Below are positions 1 to 9,519 of a DNA stretch of 64,000 bases, in pieces. The stretch is from contig JARHVB010000019.1 of assembly GCA_029222685.1 (NCBI GenBank), forward strand, positions 1 through 64,000, written 5' to 3'. A program made the position numbers and the translations under genes. The notes under the pieces are model-generated. The model was not told where the DNA came from. It saw nothing but the letters and a program-made list of their open reading frames with translations, and made no database searches. Position 1 is the first letter of the stretch. Each line of letters opens with the position of its first letter. Source of the stretch: Terripilifer ovatus. GTDB lineage: Bacteria > Pseudomonadota > Alphaproteobacteria > Rhizobiales > Beijerinckiaceae.

Positions 1-100
1 GCCGCCTCCATACCCGCCGCCAACGATTTGCAAACACGTTGATCAACAGACTGCAATCCCCACGCCAAACCTTTGCAAATGGGATGCGAACGCCGCTTAC

Positions 101-376
101 GTTGCAACGAAGAAGCAGCGGGCCGAAGCCACCAAATTCCGCCAGTTTCTGCTGGACCAAGGCTTTGAAATGAGCCAGTTTTCAAACTATCTTCGGTTGG
201 TGAACGGTCAAGAGCAATTCGACGCATATACGCGCCGGGTCGGCTCTCATCTGCCGGAGCGCGGAGATATTTTTATTTTTCAGTTCACCGACAGGCAATA
301 TGAAAATATCATCCGATTCAGCGATCAGGGCCGCCGGGCGAGGCAGAAAAATCCTGAACAAATTATGCTTTTCTAG
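101..376 (+). CDS. cas2: Cas2 (type II-C-like), C-terminal part; N-terminus not recognisable
   Basis: Cas2 forms the Cas1-Cas2 spacer-integration complex. From the codon at 101 (VATKKQR) to the stop at 374-376 the frame reads like a type II-C Cas2: the ATKFRQFLLDQGFEMSQFS helix, a THLPE-like turn (SHLPERGDIFIFQFT), the DRQYENII strand and a KNPEQIMLF tail. The usual first strand with its catalytic Asp (FDLP) is absent. Upstream the frame stays open to the window edge but is not Cas2-like and has no ATG, GTG or TTG; the first ATG, at 170, lies inside the conserved core. The gene may therefore be 5'-truncated, rearranged or a pseudogene, or the junction near 100 may be an assembly fault. It lies 71 bp before the array, the usual cas1-cas2-array position. 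Confidence 0.75.
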   Translation, partial: VATKKQRAEATKFRQFLLDQGFEMSQFSNYLRLVNGQEQFDAYTRRVGSHLPERGDIFIFQFTDRQYENIIRFSDQGRRARQKNPEQIMLF

Positions 377-410
377 CGCACGGGGGCGCTTTCTTCCGGG
401 CGGATTGCGC

Positions 411-439
411 CATAAGCCTTTTTATAACAAAGGCTTATG
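411..439. promoter_or_regulatory. Inverted repeat in the CRISPR leader
   Basis: An 11-bp perfect stem (CATAAGCCTTT / AAAGGCTTATG) with a 7-nt loop sits in the 71-bp gap between cas2 and the array and ends 9 bp before the first repeat. No T-run follows on either strand. It could be an integration-guiding leader element, or the stop for crRNA transcripts that run leftward out of the array. Confidence 0.55.
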
Positions 440-447
440 GAGACATC

Positions 448-3400
448 ACGTTAGCAGTTCAGAAATTGCAGGCCAACCGCAACATTGATCGGCTTTCAAC
501 GAAGCAGGCTTGACGTTAGCAGTTCAGAAATTGCAGGCCAACCGCAACATTTCGTCGGACTGGGTGTACCCCATCCTGACGTTAGCAGTTCAGAAATTGC
601 AGGCCAACCGCAACAAGCCGCGGCAGTTGCCGGTGGCGAACGGCCGTTAGCAGTTCAGAAATTGCAGGCCAACCGCAACGGGATTGATCTCGACGTCGCC
701 GAATTCGACCGTTAGCAGTTCAGAAATTGCAGGCCAACCGCAACAGCGCGGTCCGCACAAATAATTTTTAGGTGCGTTAGCAGTTCAGAAATTGCAGGCC
801 AACCGCAACCGGTCGCTGTTTCCCTGCCGCCTTTTTCCCGTTAGCAGTTCAGAAATTGCAGGCCAACCGCAACGCGCAGGGCGTCACGCCGGCGCAACTG
901 CTGCGTTAGCAGTTCAGAAATTGCAGGCCAACCGCAACCATCCCCAGCCGCTTGATTACGCCAGACACCGTTAGCAGTTCAGAAATTGCAGGCCAACCGC
1001 AACAACTGCATTTGCTGCATGCGTTCGAGATAGCGTTAGCAGTTCAGAAATTGCAGGCCAACCGCAACTCGGCTTCATTGATATCGTCCGAGTAATAACG
1101 TTAGCAGTTCAGAAATTGCAGGCCAACCGCAACTACGTCGGGCCGGTCGACGCAAAGGACGAAACGTTAGCAGTTCAGAAATTGCAGGCCAACCGCAACT
1201 GCTTTGTTCATCATGACGATTGGTCCTTCACGTTAGCAGTTCAGAAATTGCAGGCCAACCGCAACACCAGATCGCCTGTCGTCTTTCCGTCGCCGACGTT
1301 AGCAGTTCAGAAATTGCAGGCCAACCGCAACAGCGCAGCGCCGAATAGCACAGCCCGTTGAACGTTAGCAGTTCAGAAATTGCAGGCCAACCGCAACAGG
1401 CGGAAGCCTGAGGCCGCGTCCCCAGCACGTTAGCAGTTCAGAAATTGCAGGCCAACCGCAACTGCCGCGTTGCGCTGCCGGTACGTCGTTTTACGTTAGC
1501 AGTTCAGAAATTGCAGGCCAACCGCAACGCTGATTGCCACCGGCCTTGAGGGTGAAGTACGTTAGCAGTTCAGAAATTGCAGGCCAACCGCAACTTTTCC
1601 TTTTGTGGGTATGCTTATTCGTAGAACGTTAGCAGTTCAGAAATTGCAGGCCAACCGCAACGCTTTCAATTCGGCGCCGTGCTGCGCCAGCACGTTAGCA
1701 GTTCAGAAATTGCAGGCCAACCGCAACTCACGGTCTGCGTCGGCCGGTGGTTGTGCTGACGTTAGCAGTTCAGAAATTGCAGGCCAACCGCAACCACTCC
1801 TCGCATACGACACCAGACCTTCCAACGTTAGCAGTTCAGAAATTGCAGGCCAACCGCAACCGCTTCTTGCGCATAGCGTCGATATTCATAACGTTAGCAG
1901 TTCAGAAATTGCAGGCCAACCGCAACATAGAAATCTGCGCCGATATTAGGGAAGACACGTTAGCAGTTCAGAAATTGCAGGCCAACCGCAACGAAGTGCG
2001 CCCGCGGCAGGCCGTCGAAGGTACGTTAGCAGTTCAGAAATTGCAGGCCAACCGCAACCTGATCGTGGTTGGACTATGTTTTACATTTACGTTAGCAGTT
2101 CAGAAATTGCAGGCCAACCGCAACAGAATCAGACTTGTCGATTTGTTCTGCGCGACGTTAGCAGTTCAGAAATTGCAGGCCAACCGCAACGTTGTCGGCC
2201 GCGTTGACGATGCCGGGGGGACGTTAGCAGTTCAGAAATTGCAGGCCAACCGCAACAGGGACCTAGCCGCATATATTGCAATAGCCACGTTAGCAGTTCA
2301 GAAATTGCAGGCCAACCGCAACTATCGAGATCCTTTGGGCCGGATCGGCACCACGTTAGCAGTTCAGAAATTGCAGGCCAACCGCAACGTTGATGATGAT
2401 GTCGTAGTCTGCCATGTGACGTTAGCAGTTCAGAAATTGCAGGCCAACCGCAACGAAGTCCTGTCGATGCTGGTGTTCGGCTGGACGTTAGCAGTTCAGA
2501 AATTGCAGGCCAACCGCAACGGAGGAACGCTGTCCATCGTCAACAAAAGCACGTTAGCAGTTCAGAAATTGCAGGCCAACCGCAACAGGCCTTGTGCGCG
2601 GGTGGTGATCGGGATCACGTTAGCAGTTCAGAAATTGCAGGCCAACCGCAACGATACTTCTCGAACTGCGCTTTTGGTAGTGACGTTAGCAGTTCAGAAA
2701 TTGCAGGCCAACCGCAACAGAACTCAGTCTCGGCATGGCCTTTCAAACACGTTAGCAGTTCAGAAATTGCAGGCCAACCGCAACCGGCAACCTTTCCGGT
2801 AAGGGATCGGCATCACGTTAGCAGTTCAGAAATTGCAGGCCAACCGCAACCGCAATGCGAACCGGCTCGGTGTCGAGCTTACGTTAGCAGTTCAGAAATT
2901 GCAGGCCAACCGCAACATCTCAGGATCGAACATTGTCGCAATGATGACGTTAGCAGTTCAGAAATTGCAGGCCAACCGCAACTATGAGCCCTCTGCCGTC
3001 AATCTGTTTCGAAACGTTAGCAGTTCAGAAATTGCAGGCCAACCGCAACTTATAAGCCTCAGTCGTCAACGTGAATTCATACGTTAGCAGTTCAGAAATT
3101 GCAGGCCAACCGCAACTATTTCCTCAGCGGCAACGAGATCGTTGAGACGTTAACAGTTCAGAAATTGCAGGCCAACCGCAACTCGAGCAGCACCGGCTCG
3201 CTTCCCAAGAGAACGTTAGCAGTTCAGAAATTGCAGGCCAACCGCAACGTAATAGACCGAGACGATGTCGATGATCGGACGTTAGCAGTTCAGAAATTGC
3301 AGGCCAACCGCAACCAAATGCCGCCGATGGTCTCGGCGATTTTCACGTTAGCAGTTCAGAAATTGCAGGCCAACCGCAACGGAACCAGATCGTTCATCTT

Positions 3401-5291
3401 CTTCAGTTCAACGTTAGCAGTTCAGAAATTGCAGGCCAACCGCAACCTGGTCGCCATGCGCCGGCTGGACAGCTTCACGTTAGCAGTTCAGAAATTGCAG
3501 GCCAACCGCAACCCGGTAAAGCCTCAGGATATACCTCCGGTACGTTAGCAGTTCAGAAATTGCAGGCCAACCGCAACAATCCGCCGCCGCCAGTTGATTG
3601 CGAGCCACGTTAGCAGTTCAGAAATTGCAGGCCAACCGCAACCCAAGGGGCCGGGGTAAGGGAAAACGGGCCACGTTAGCAGTTCAGAAATTGCAGGCCA
3701 ACCGCAACGGAGTAATCGCGGTCGCGATGGCCGCTGTCACGTTAGCAGTTCAGAAATTGCAGGCCAACCGCAACTGCAGCGCATTGCTTGTCACCTCGTC
3801 AATCACGTTAGCAGTTCAGAAATTGCAGGCCAACCGCAACGCTGGCGTGGAGTCGCTCTAGAACCTCGCCACGTTAGCAGTTCAGAAATTGCAGGCCAAC
3901 CGCAACCCGTGGCCGGTGAAGGCGATATCGCTGTCGACGTTAGCAGTTCAGAAATTGCAGGCCAACCGCAACGCTTTGCTGCTGATCCTCGTTCTCGTGC
4001 TTACGTTAGCAGTTCAGAAATTGCAGGCCAACCGCAACTAGACAACGACCTTTATCAGGCCGTGCTCGACGTTAGCAGTTCAGAAATTGCAGGCCAACCG
4101 CAACTGCAGCGCATTGCTTGTCACCTCGTCAATCACGTTAGCAGTTCAGAAATTGCAGGCCAACCGCAACCAAATGGTCCATCAGGTCGATTGCAGCTTC
4201 ACGTTAGCAGTTCAGAAATTGCAGGCCAACCGCAACGTATCGAAGCCAGTCCCCTTGGCTTCCGCGACGTTAGCAGTTCAGAAATTGCAGGCCAACCGCA
4301 ACATGCCGGTCGCAGTGGTAAACGAGGACATGACGTTAGCAGTTCAGAAATTGCAGGCCAACCGCAACTCACGAGTGGGGGTATTCAAAATAGTTCTCAC
4401 GTTAGCAGTTCAGAAATTGCAGGCCAACCGCAACCACTCCCATCTTCACATGAGGCAATCAGCGACGTTAGCAGTTCAGAAATTGCAGGCCAACCGCAAC
4501 AATCTGTCCGTCAGGTGCAGCAACAAGTTCACGTTAGCAGTTCAGAAATTGCAGGCCAACCGCAACTGCCGCCCGAGTGCATCGCCGTTCGAACGGACGT
4601 TAGCAGTTCAGAAATTGCAGGCCAACCGCAACGACGACAAGCTGAAGGCGCTGAAGCAGCAAACGTTAGCAGTTCAGAAATTGCAGGCCAACCGCAACGT
4701 TCCCGGGCCCACTTCGTTCGCCAGCGCCACGTTAGCAGTTCAGAAATTGCAGGCCAACCGCAACCGCCAGCGATCGTCCGTTCTTTCCGTCGGCACGTTA
4801 GCAGTTCAGAAATTGCAGGCCAACCGCAACCGAACTGCTTCGCGAGAAGACGGAAGCGAGACGTTAGCAGTTCAGAAATTGCAGGCCAACCGCAACTGCC
4901 AGGTCCTGCTTGTGATGCGCTGGTTCACGTTAGCAGTTCAGAAATTGCAGGCCAACCGCAACAAGTTGGTCTCGATGGTGAGAGCAGGACAGACGTTAGC
5001 AGTTCAGAAATTGCAGGCCAACCGCAACAAGCCTCAAAGGGCAGGCCGCCATGCTCAACGTTAGCAGTTCAGAAATTGCAGGCCAACCGCAACTATCAAA
5101 TGAACGACATCCTGACTGGCGCGACGTTAGCAGTTCAGAAATTGCAGGCCAACCGCAACTGGACTTTGCCCAATACCGCATTGCGGGTCACGTTAGCAGT
5201 TCAGAAATTGCAGGCCAACCGCAACTGCGCCCAGGCGCGGCACCAGATCAGCCAGACGTTAGCAGTTCAGAAATTGCAGGCCAACCCGTAC
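448..5291 (-). CRISPR. CRISPR array, type II-C-like, 74 repeats and 73 spacers
   Basis: The direct repeat starts ACGTTAGCAG and ends CCAACCGCAAC on the plus strand, 36 nt in repeats 11-74 and 35 nt (no leading A) in repeats 1-10. Spacers are mostly 30 nt, so the period is 66 bp. Read on the minus strand the repeat begins GTTGCGG and ends TGCTAACGT. This matches type II-C layout, where the repeat opens with GTTG and closes with an extended -10 box, so crRNAs are probably transcribed right to left. Repeat 42 (from 3147) has one G-to-A change at 3153. The last repeat (from 5256) has a changed end from 5287. That degeneracy marks the right as the old end and puts the leader on the cas2 side. One 30-nt spacer occurs at 3775-3804 and again at 4105-4134. 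Confidence 0.98.
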
Positions 5292-5329
5292 GCCAATTGC
5301 CGCCTGTTGCCCTCGCACCTCACGTTGGA

Positions 5330-6589
5330 CTAATTCCGTAATAGCCGCGCCTGCTGCTTTTGCAGGAAGCGTCGCACCGCCGGATCGGATTCGAGGCCGA
5401 TGGCACGCTGATATGCGGCATCCGCCGCAGCGATGTCACCGCTGCGGGCGCACAGGTCCGCGCGTGCCGCCCAATAGGGCTGATAGGCCGCCATGCGCGG
5501 GTCGTGCGCCAGATCATCCAGGGCTGCGAGAGCCTGCGTCACGCTTCGCGTTTGCGTTTGCGCGACCGCGCGATTAAGCGCCACGACGGGCGAAGCGGTG
5601 ACGATCCACAAGGCATCGTAGAGATGTTCGATCGCCTGCCAGTCGGTCTCGCCGCTGATGCGGCGCGCGGCGTGGACGGATTGGACTGCGGCCTCTAACT
5701 GATAGCGGCCGGGCCGGCCCATGGCGCCGGCGCGGTACAGCAGGGCCTCGGCGCGATCGATCAGCGTAACATCCCAAAGGGCCGGATCCTGCGCCGCCAG
5801 CGGAACGTAATCGCCGCTCTCGTTGCGTCGCGCCGGCCGCCGCGCCTGCGCGTGCAGCATCAAGGCCAGCAGACCCAGCGCCTCCGGTTCAGTGGGCATC
5901 AAAGCCGCGACCAGTTCGCCGAGCCAGATGCCTTCGCCGGCCATATTGCCGAGGCGGGCGTCGCCGCCCGACGCGTCCGCCCAGCCGAGCGCGAAGGCCG
6001 AGTAGATGGCTTCCAGCACCGCATCGAGCCGGTCGGCCAGTTCGGGGGTGTCGGGCAGGCGGAACGGAATTTTCGCGGTGGCGATTTTTGTCTTCGCCCG
6101 CACCAGCCGCTGGCCCATGGTCGCCGGTGAAATCAGAAATGCCGAGGCGATGGCGGCTGCGTCAAAACCCAGGATGGTCTGCAGGATCAACGGGGCGCGG
6201 ATGCGGGCCTCGATGGCCGGATGGGCGCAGGCGAACATGAGCGCCAGCCGGCGATCGGGAATGTCCGCATCGGGTACATCTTCCATCGCGTCCTCCATCT
6301 CCTGCGCCAGCAGGCGCAGGTGGTCGCTGGCGAGATTGCGGACTTGCCGGCTGCGCGTTTCGTCGATGAGCTTGCGGCGCGCTACCGCGAGGAGCCATGC
6401 GTCCGGCGTAGCCGGAGGCCCGGACTTGGGCCATTCTGCCAGGGCGGCGGCAAAGGCCAGGGAGAGGGCATCTTCCGCCCGGGCGATATCGCCCGTCCGC
6501 GCCGCCAGCAGAGCCACGAGCTTGCCGTAGCTTTGCCTGGCGGCGGTTTCGGCGAATTGCCGCGCCTGATCTTCGCGCGACATTTCCAT
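5330..6589 (-). CDS. ECF RNA polymerase sigma factor, ECF42-like with C-terminal TPR-like extension
   Basis: The start at 6589 gives 419 residues and lies 2 nt after the stop of the YCII gene, so the two are probably translated together. Residues about 15-170 hold sigma regions 2 and 4 (DAWLLAVARRKLIDETR; ATMGQRLVRAKTKIA). A long helical C-terminal extension of about 230 residues is typical of ECF42 sigma factors. These are usually paired with DGPF/YCII proteins and have no anti-sigma partner; the extension is thought to control activity. The target regulon cannot be read from here. The stop lies 38 bp from the last CRISPR repeat. Confidence 0.9.
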   Translation of the reverse strand: MEMSREDQARQFAETAARQSYGKLVALLAARTGDIARAEDALSLAFAAALAEWPKSGPPATPDAWLLAVARRKLIDETRSRQVRNLASDHLRLLAQEMEDAMEDVPDADIPDRRLALMFACAHPAIEARIRAPLILQTILGFDAAAIASAFLISPATMGQRLVRAKTKIATAKIPFRLPDTPELADRLDAVLEAIYSAFALGWADASGGDARLGNMAGEGIWLGELVAALMPTEPEALGLLALMLHAQARRPARRNESGDYVPLAAQDPALWDVTLIDRAEALLYRAGAMGRPGRYQLEAAVQSVHAARRISGETDWQAIEHLYDALWIVTASPVVALNRAVAQTQTRSVTQALAALDDLAHDPRMAAYQPYWAARADLCARSGDIAAADAAYQRAIGLESDPAVRRFLQKQQARLLRN

Positions 6590-6591
6590 GG

Positions 6592-6939
6592 TTACATCGG
6601 CCAGATGGCGCGCACTTCGACCGTTCCGTGATCCGCTGTGGGGCAGCGCGCGGCCCAATCGAGCGCCGCGTCGAGATCCGGCAGGTCGAGGATGTAATAG
6701 CCGCCGAACTGTTCCTTGGTTTCGGCATAGGGCCCGTCGAGAACCGCCGATTTGCCGTTCTTCAAGCGCACCGTGCTGGCCGTGGCGGAGGGCTGCAGGC
6801 GATCGCCGCCGACGAGCACGCCGGCCGTCTTGGCAGCCTCGGTATAGGCATTGTAGGCGCCATGACGGCGTTCGAGGGTGGCTTTGTCGGCCTTCTGGAA
6901 GCCGGCTTCGTCGAAATAAAGCATCAGCATATATTGCAT
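6592..6939 (-). CDS. YCII/DGPF-domain protein
   Basis: A 115-residue YCII-fold protein. The family signature appears as DGPYAETKEQFGGYYI in the middle of the chain, and the start MQYMLMLYFDE is typical. The ATG at 6939 follows AGGAGTGGAAC, a good ribosome binding site; longer frames upstream have none. YCII-like proteins resemble muconolactone isomerase in fold, and their enzymatic role is unclear. In ECF42 loci the DGPF gene is commonly the target of the adjacent sigma factor. Here it is the first gene of a two-gene unit with that sigma factor. Confidence 0.9.
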   Translation of the reverse strand: MQYMLMLYFDEAGFQKADKATLERRHGAYNAYTEAAKTAGVLVGGDRLQPSATASTVRLKNGKSAVLDGPYAETKEQFGGYYILDLPDLDAALDWAARCPTADHGTVEVRAIWPM

Positions 6940-7038
6940 GTTCCACTCCTGATGTCGGTGAGGCTGTCTCGCTCTGACACTACCATGTCGTCTGGGAGCA
7001 CGGGATTTCGACAGACGGGGCAAAAAATCCGAGTTTAT

Positions 7039-9516
7039 TTACGGCGCCCGCGGCGTGCAGGACAGATCGGGATTGTTCCGCAGCAAAGGGGCTATCCCGT
7101 CGAACATGTGCTTGGCGAGGACGTCCGATCCCTTCTGGGTGAAATGCACGATATCGTAGAAGTAATCGGCGTCCCACTGGCCGGCGAGGCCCGGAGTGGT
7201 GTCGATGAAGGGCGTGCCGGTGTCCCTGGCGACCTGTTCGACCTGGCGGTTGTGCTCGGCGACGGCGGGGAGGATGCGCGCGATCGGCATGAAGACGCGG
7301 CCGTAGAAGTCGATCACCTCGCGCGGCGAATCCCCGGTAACCACCGTGCTGAGATTGGCCAGCACCGTCGTAAAGCCGTTGGCTTTGCCGAGATCGACGA
7401 GCTCGCGATATAGATCCGTATATTCGCTGGAGAATTTCGTCGCGCCGGTGTGCGTCTCATTGAAGGCCTGCATCTGGCGGGCCCAGCGCAGCATCTTGAA
7501 CTTGAACATCACCTCGCCGATGAGCGGCGAGGCGCGCCGCTGCCATTGCGGCGGCTGCGGCATCTGCATCAGCACCGGATCGACCATGGCGAGATTGTTG
7601 AAGCCATGATAGCTGACGACCATGTCGGGCTTGAGCGGCAGAATGAAGCGCTTGAGGCGCTCGATGCTATCTTTAAGATTATAGCCGATGGCGCCGGCAT
7701 TGATGACCTGGACCGGACGACGGCAGGCGAGCTTGGTGTCGATCAGCTCCTGCAGCACGGTCGGCCAGGCGCGCTGGTCGGCGGTGGTGAGCGTGCCGAA
7801 GGTCGGCGATTCACCCGTGACGAAAATGCGCCAGTTGCTGCCCTTGTCGACATCGAAATCGGGGCCGCGAAAGCCGCGATTGTTGATGCGGATCTCCGTG
7901 TCGAAGAATTTGCTGCGGGCGTTGGGCTTCTGCAGGAACGGCAGTTTGCCTTGCGGGTCCGGCTCTTCGATGTTGGCCTTGGCGCCCTTATTGAATTCAT
8001 CGACGAAGAACGACCACCAGGCCTGGAACGCGGCCGGATCGCTCTGCGCCTGGCGAAACGAATAGGTGTTAAGGCCAGGGCGGCGGACCTCCTGGTTCAA
8101 GGTCAGCGAATAAAGATAGTCGACCGCCGGCAGGGTAAGTGCGAACAGCGCCAGGCCGATGCGGATCGTGTTGAAGAAACCGTGCCGCCAGAGCTTCAGC
8201 CCGATCAGACCGACGATCAATCCGAATGCGGTCGCGATCATCCCGGCATAGAAGAGCAGCGCCTGGCCGGCGTGAAACGACCAGTTGCATAGCGCGCCGC
8301 CGGCGATGGCGAGGAAGAGGCCAATGATGCGGGCCGGCGTTGTGCGCAGCCTGCGGTCGAATGCGTTGAACCACGCCGGTGTTGCGATGACGGCAGCCGG
8401 ACGCTTCCGCACCGCTTCACCGCGATAGCGTGGTCGCGCGGCGAGGATCGGGCTTTCAAACCCATAGAAGAACGCGGTGCAGAAGCCGATGAGCGCGGCG
8501 ACATAGATCGCCAGTTGCAAGACGAGGCCGAGATCTCCGAGACGCGGTCGCAGCAGCAGGATGACGATGAGATGGAACAGATAGATGGTGTAGGACACCT
8601 TGCCGAGGAAATAGCAGATGGCGGCGAAACCGCGCGGCTGCTGGAAGGCATCGCGATGGAACGTCAGCGCGAAGATCAGCACGACGCCGAACAGGCCCGA
8701 GGTGAAGGGATAGGCATGCTGCGCGAACGTGCTGCCGCTGACGCTCGCAGCCCAGCCGGTTGCAAAGGCCAGCGCCGAGACGGCGGCAAGCGCGAGGCAA
8801 GTGAGAAGCCAGGTGAAAAGCGGACCGGCGAACCTGCGATAATCCTGCTCGAGCCGCTGCAGGGCGACATAGAGCAGGAAGCCGAAGGCGATCGCGTCGA
8901 GGCGGAAAATCGTCACGCGCCGGACTGCGGCATCCCAGTTCGCCATGTCGCCGCTGATGCTCCGCGCGGCGATGAAAGCGAGGGCGAAGAGAAGGACGAG
9001 ATTGATGAAGCCGCGCCGGCCGAGTCCTGCCAGCCGCGCAGCGATCACCAGAACGGCGAAGGCGACGTAGAACCATTCCTCGACCGACAGGCTCCAGGCG
9101 ACGGCGAAATAGTCGCGCGTTTCCGGCAGCGAGGTCGTGAGGTTCTGCAGATAGACAATGTAATAGAGGAATTCAGGCTTGAAGATATTGCCGGACAGGA
9201 TGGTGATCGCCACCAGCGCCACGTAATAGGGCGGGATCGTCCGCATCCACCGGCGCACGAGAAAAATGCCGATGTCGGAACGATAGGCCGACGTGACGCA
9301 ATGCAGGATCTGCGGCGCCAGCACGAAGCCGCTGAGGACGAAGAAGACTTCGACCGCCAGGATCGAGATGACCTGCATGACGGGCCAGTCCTGCGAGCCA
9401 AGCATCAGGTAATGCGGAATGGCGACGGCCAACGCGGCCACGCCACGCAACAGGTCGAGCGAAGCCAGGCGGCCGAGCAATGCGTCTTTCTGCAGTTGCC
9501 GTTTTTCCTCCGTCAA
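7039..9516 (-). CDS. Acyltransferase-3 (OafA/YrhL type) membrane protein fused to SGNH hydrolase domain
   Basis: An 825-residue protein. Residues about 15-350 form a multi-spanning acyltransferase-3 domain (SLDLLRGVAALAV start, VSYTIYLFH near the end). Two further membrane segments and a linker follow. The C-terminal third is an SGNH/GDSL-like domain with GES near residue 565, a GYN block, and DIVHFTQKGSDVLA as the catalytic Asp-His block. OafA-type proteins transfer acyl groups, often acetyl, to lipopolysaccharide, exopolysaccharide or other envelope glycans; the substrate here is unknown. The likely start is a TTG 3 nt after the stop of the small membrane gene at 9520-9657, which suggests coupling. 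Confidence 0.85.
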   Translation of the reverse strand: MTEEKRQLQKDALLGRLASLDLLRGVAALAVAIPHYLMLGSQDWPVMQVISILAVEVFFVLSGFVLAPQILHCVTSAYRSDIGIFLVRRWMRTIPPYYVALVAITILSGNIFKPEFLYYIVYLQNLTTSLPETRDYFAVAWSLSVEEWFYVAFAVLVIAARLAGLGRRGFINLVLLFALAFIAARSISGDMANWDAAVRRVTIFRLDAIAFGFLLYVALQRLEQDYRRFAGPLFTWLLTCLALAAVSALAFATGWAASVSGSTFAQHAYPFTSGLFGVVLIFALTFHRDAFQQPRGFAAICYFLGKVSYTIYLFHLIVILLLRPRLGDLGLVLQLAIYVAALIGFCTAFFYGFESPILAARPRYRGEAVRKRPAAVIATPAWFNAFDRRLRTTPARIIGLFLAIAGGALCNWSFHAGQALLFYAGMIATAFGLIVGLIGLKLWRHGFFNTIRIGLALFALTLPAVDYLYSLTLNQEVRRPGLNTYSFRQAQSDPAAFQAWWSFFVDEFNKGAKANIEEPDPQGKLPFLQKPNARSKFFDTEIRINNRGFRGPDFDVDKGSNWRIFVTGESPTFGTLTTADQRAWPTVLQELIDTKLACRRPVQVINAGAIGYNLKDSIERLKRFILPLKPDMVVSYHGFNNLAMVDPVLMQMPQPPQWQRRASPLIGEVMFKFKMLRWARQMQAFNETHTGATKFSSEYTDLYRELVDLGKANGFTTVLANLSTVVTGDSPREVIDFYGRVFMPIARILPAVAEHNRQVEQVARDTGTPFIDTTPGLAGQWDADYFYDIVHFTQKGSDVLAKHMFDGIAPLLRNNPDLSCTPRAP

Positions 9517-9519
9517 CGT

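Noticed and set aside
1..110. Three TTGCAA palindromes (27-34, 72-79, 101-108) as a mobile-element end
   Set aside because: Spacing is irregular and no transposase or target duplication is visible in the short left flank.
1..448. tracrRNA beside the array
   Set aside because: No anti-repeat complementary to the GTTGCGGTTGG end of the repeat was found in the first 448 bp or in the flank after 5292; it presumably lies near cas9 outside the window.
485..5341. Long open frames of up to 474 codons with repeated LAVQKLQANRN and VSSSEIAGQPQ peptides
   Set aside because: They are translations of the CRISPR repeat. The 66-bp period is 22 codons, so the frame stays open by chance. There is no ribosome binding site and no known protein like them.
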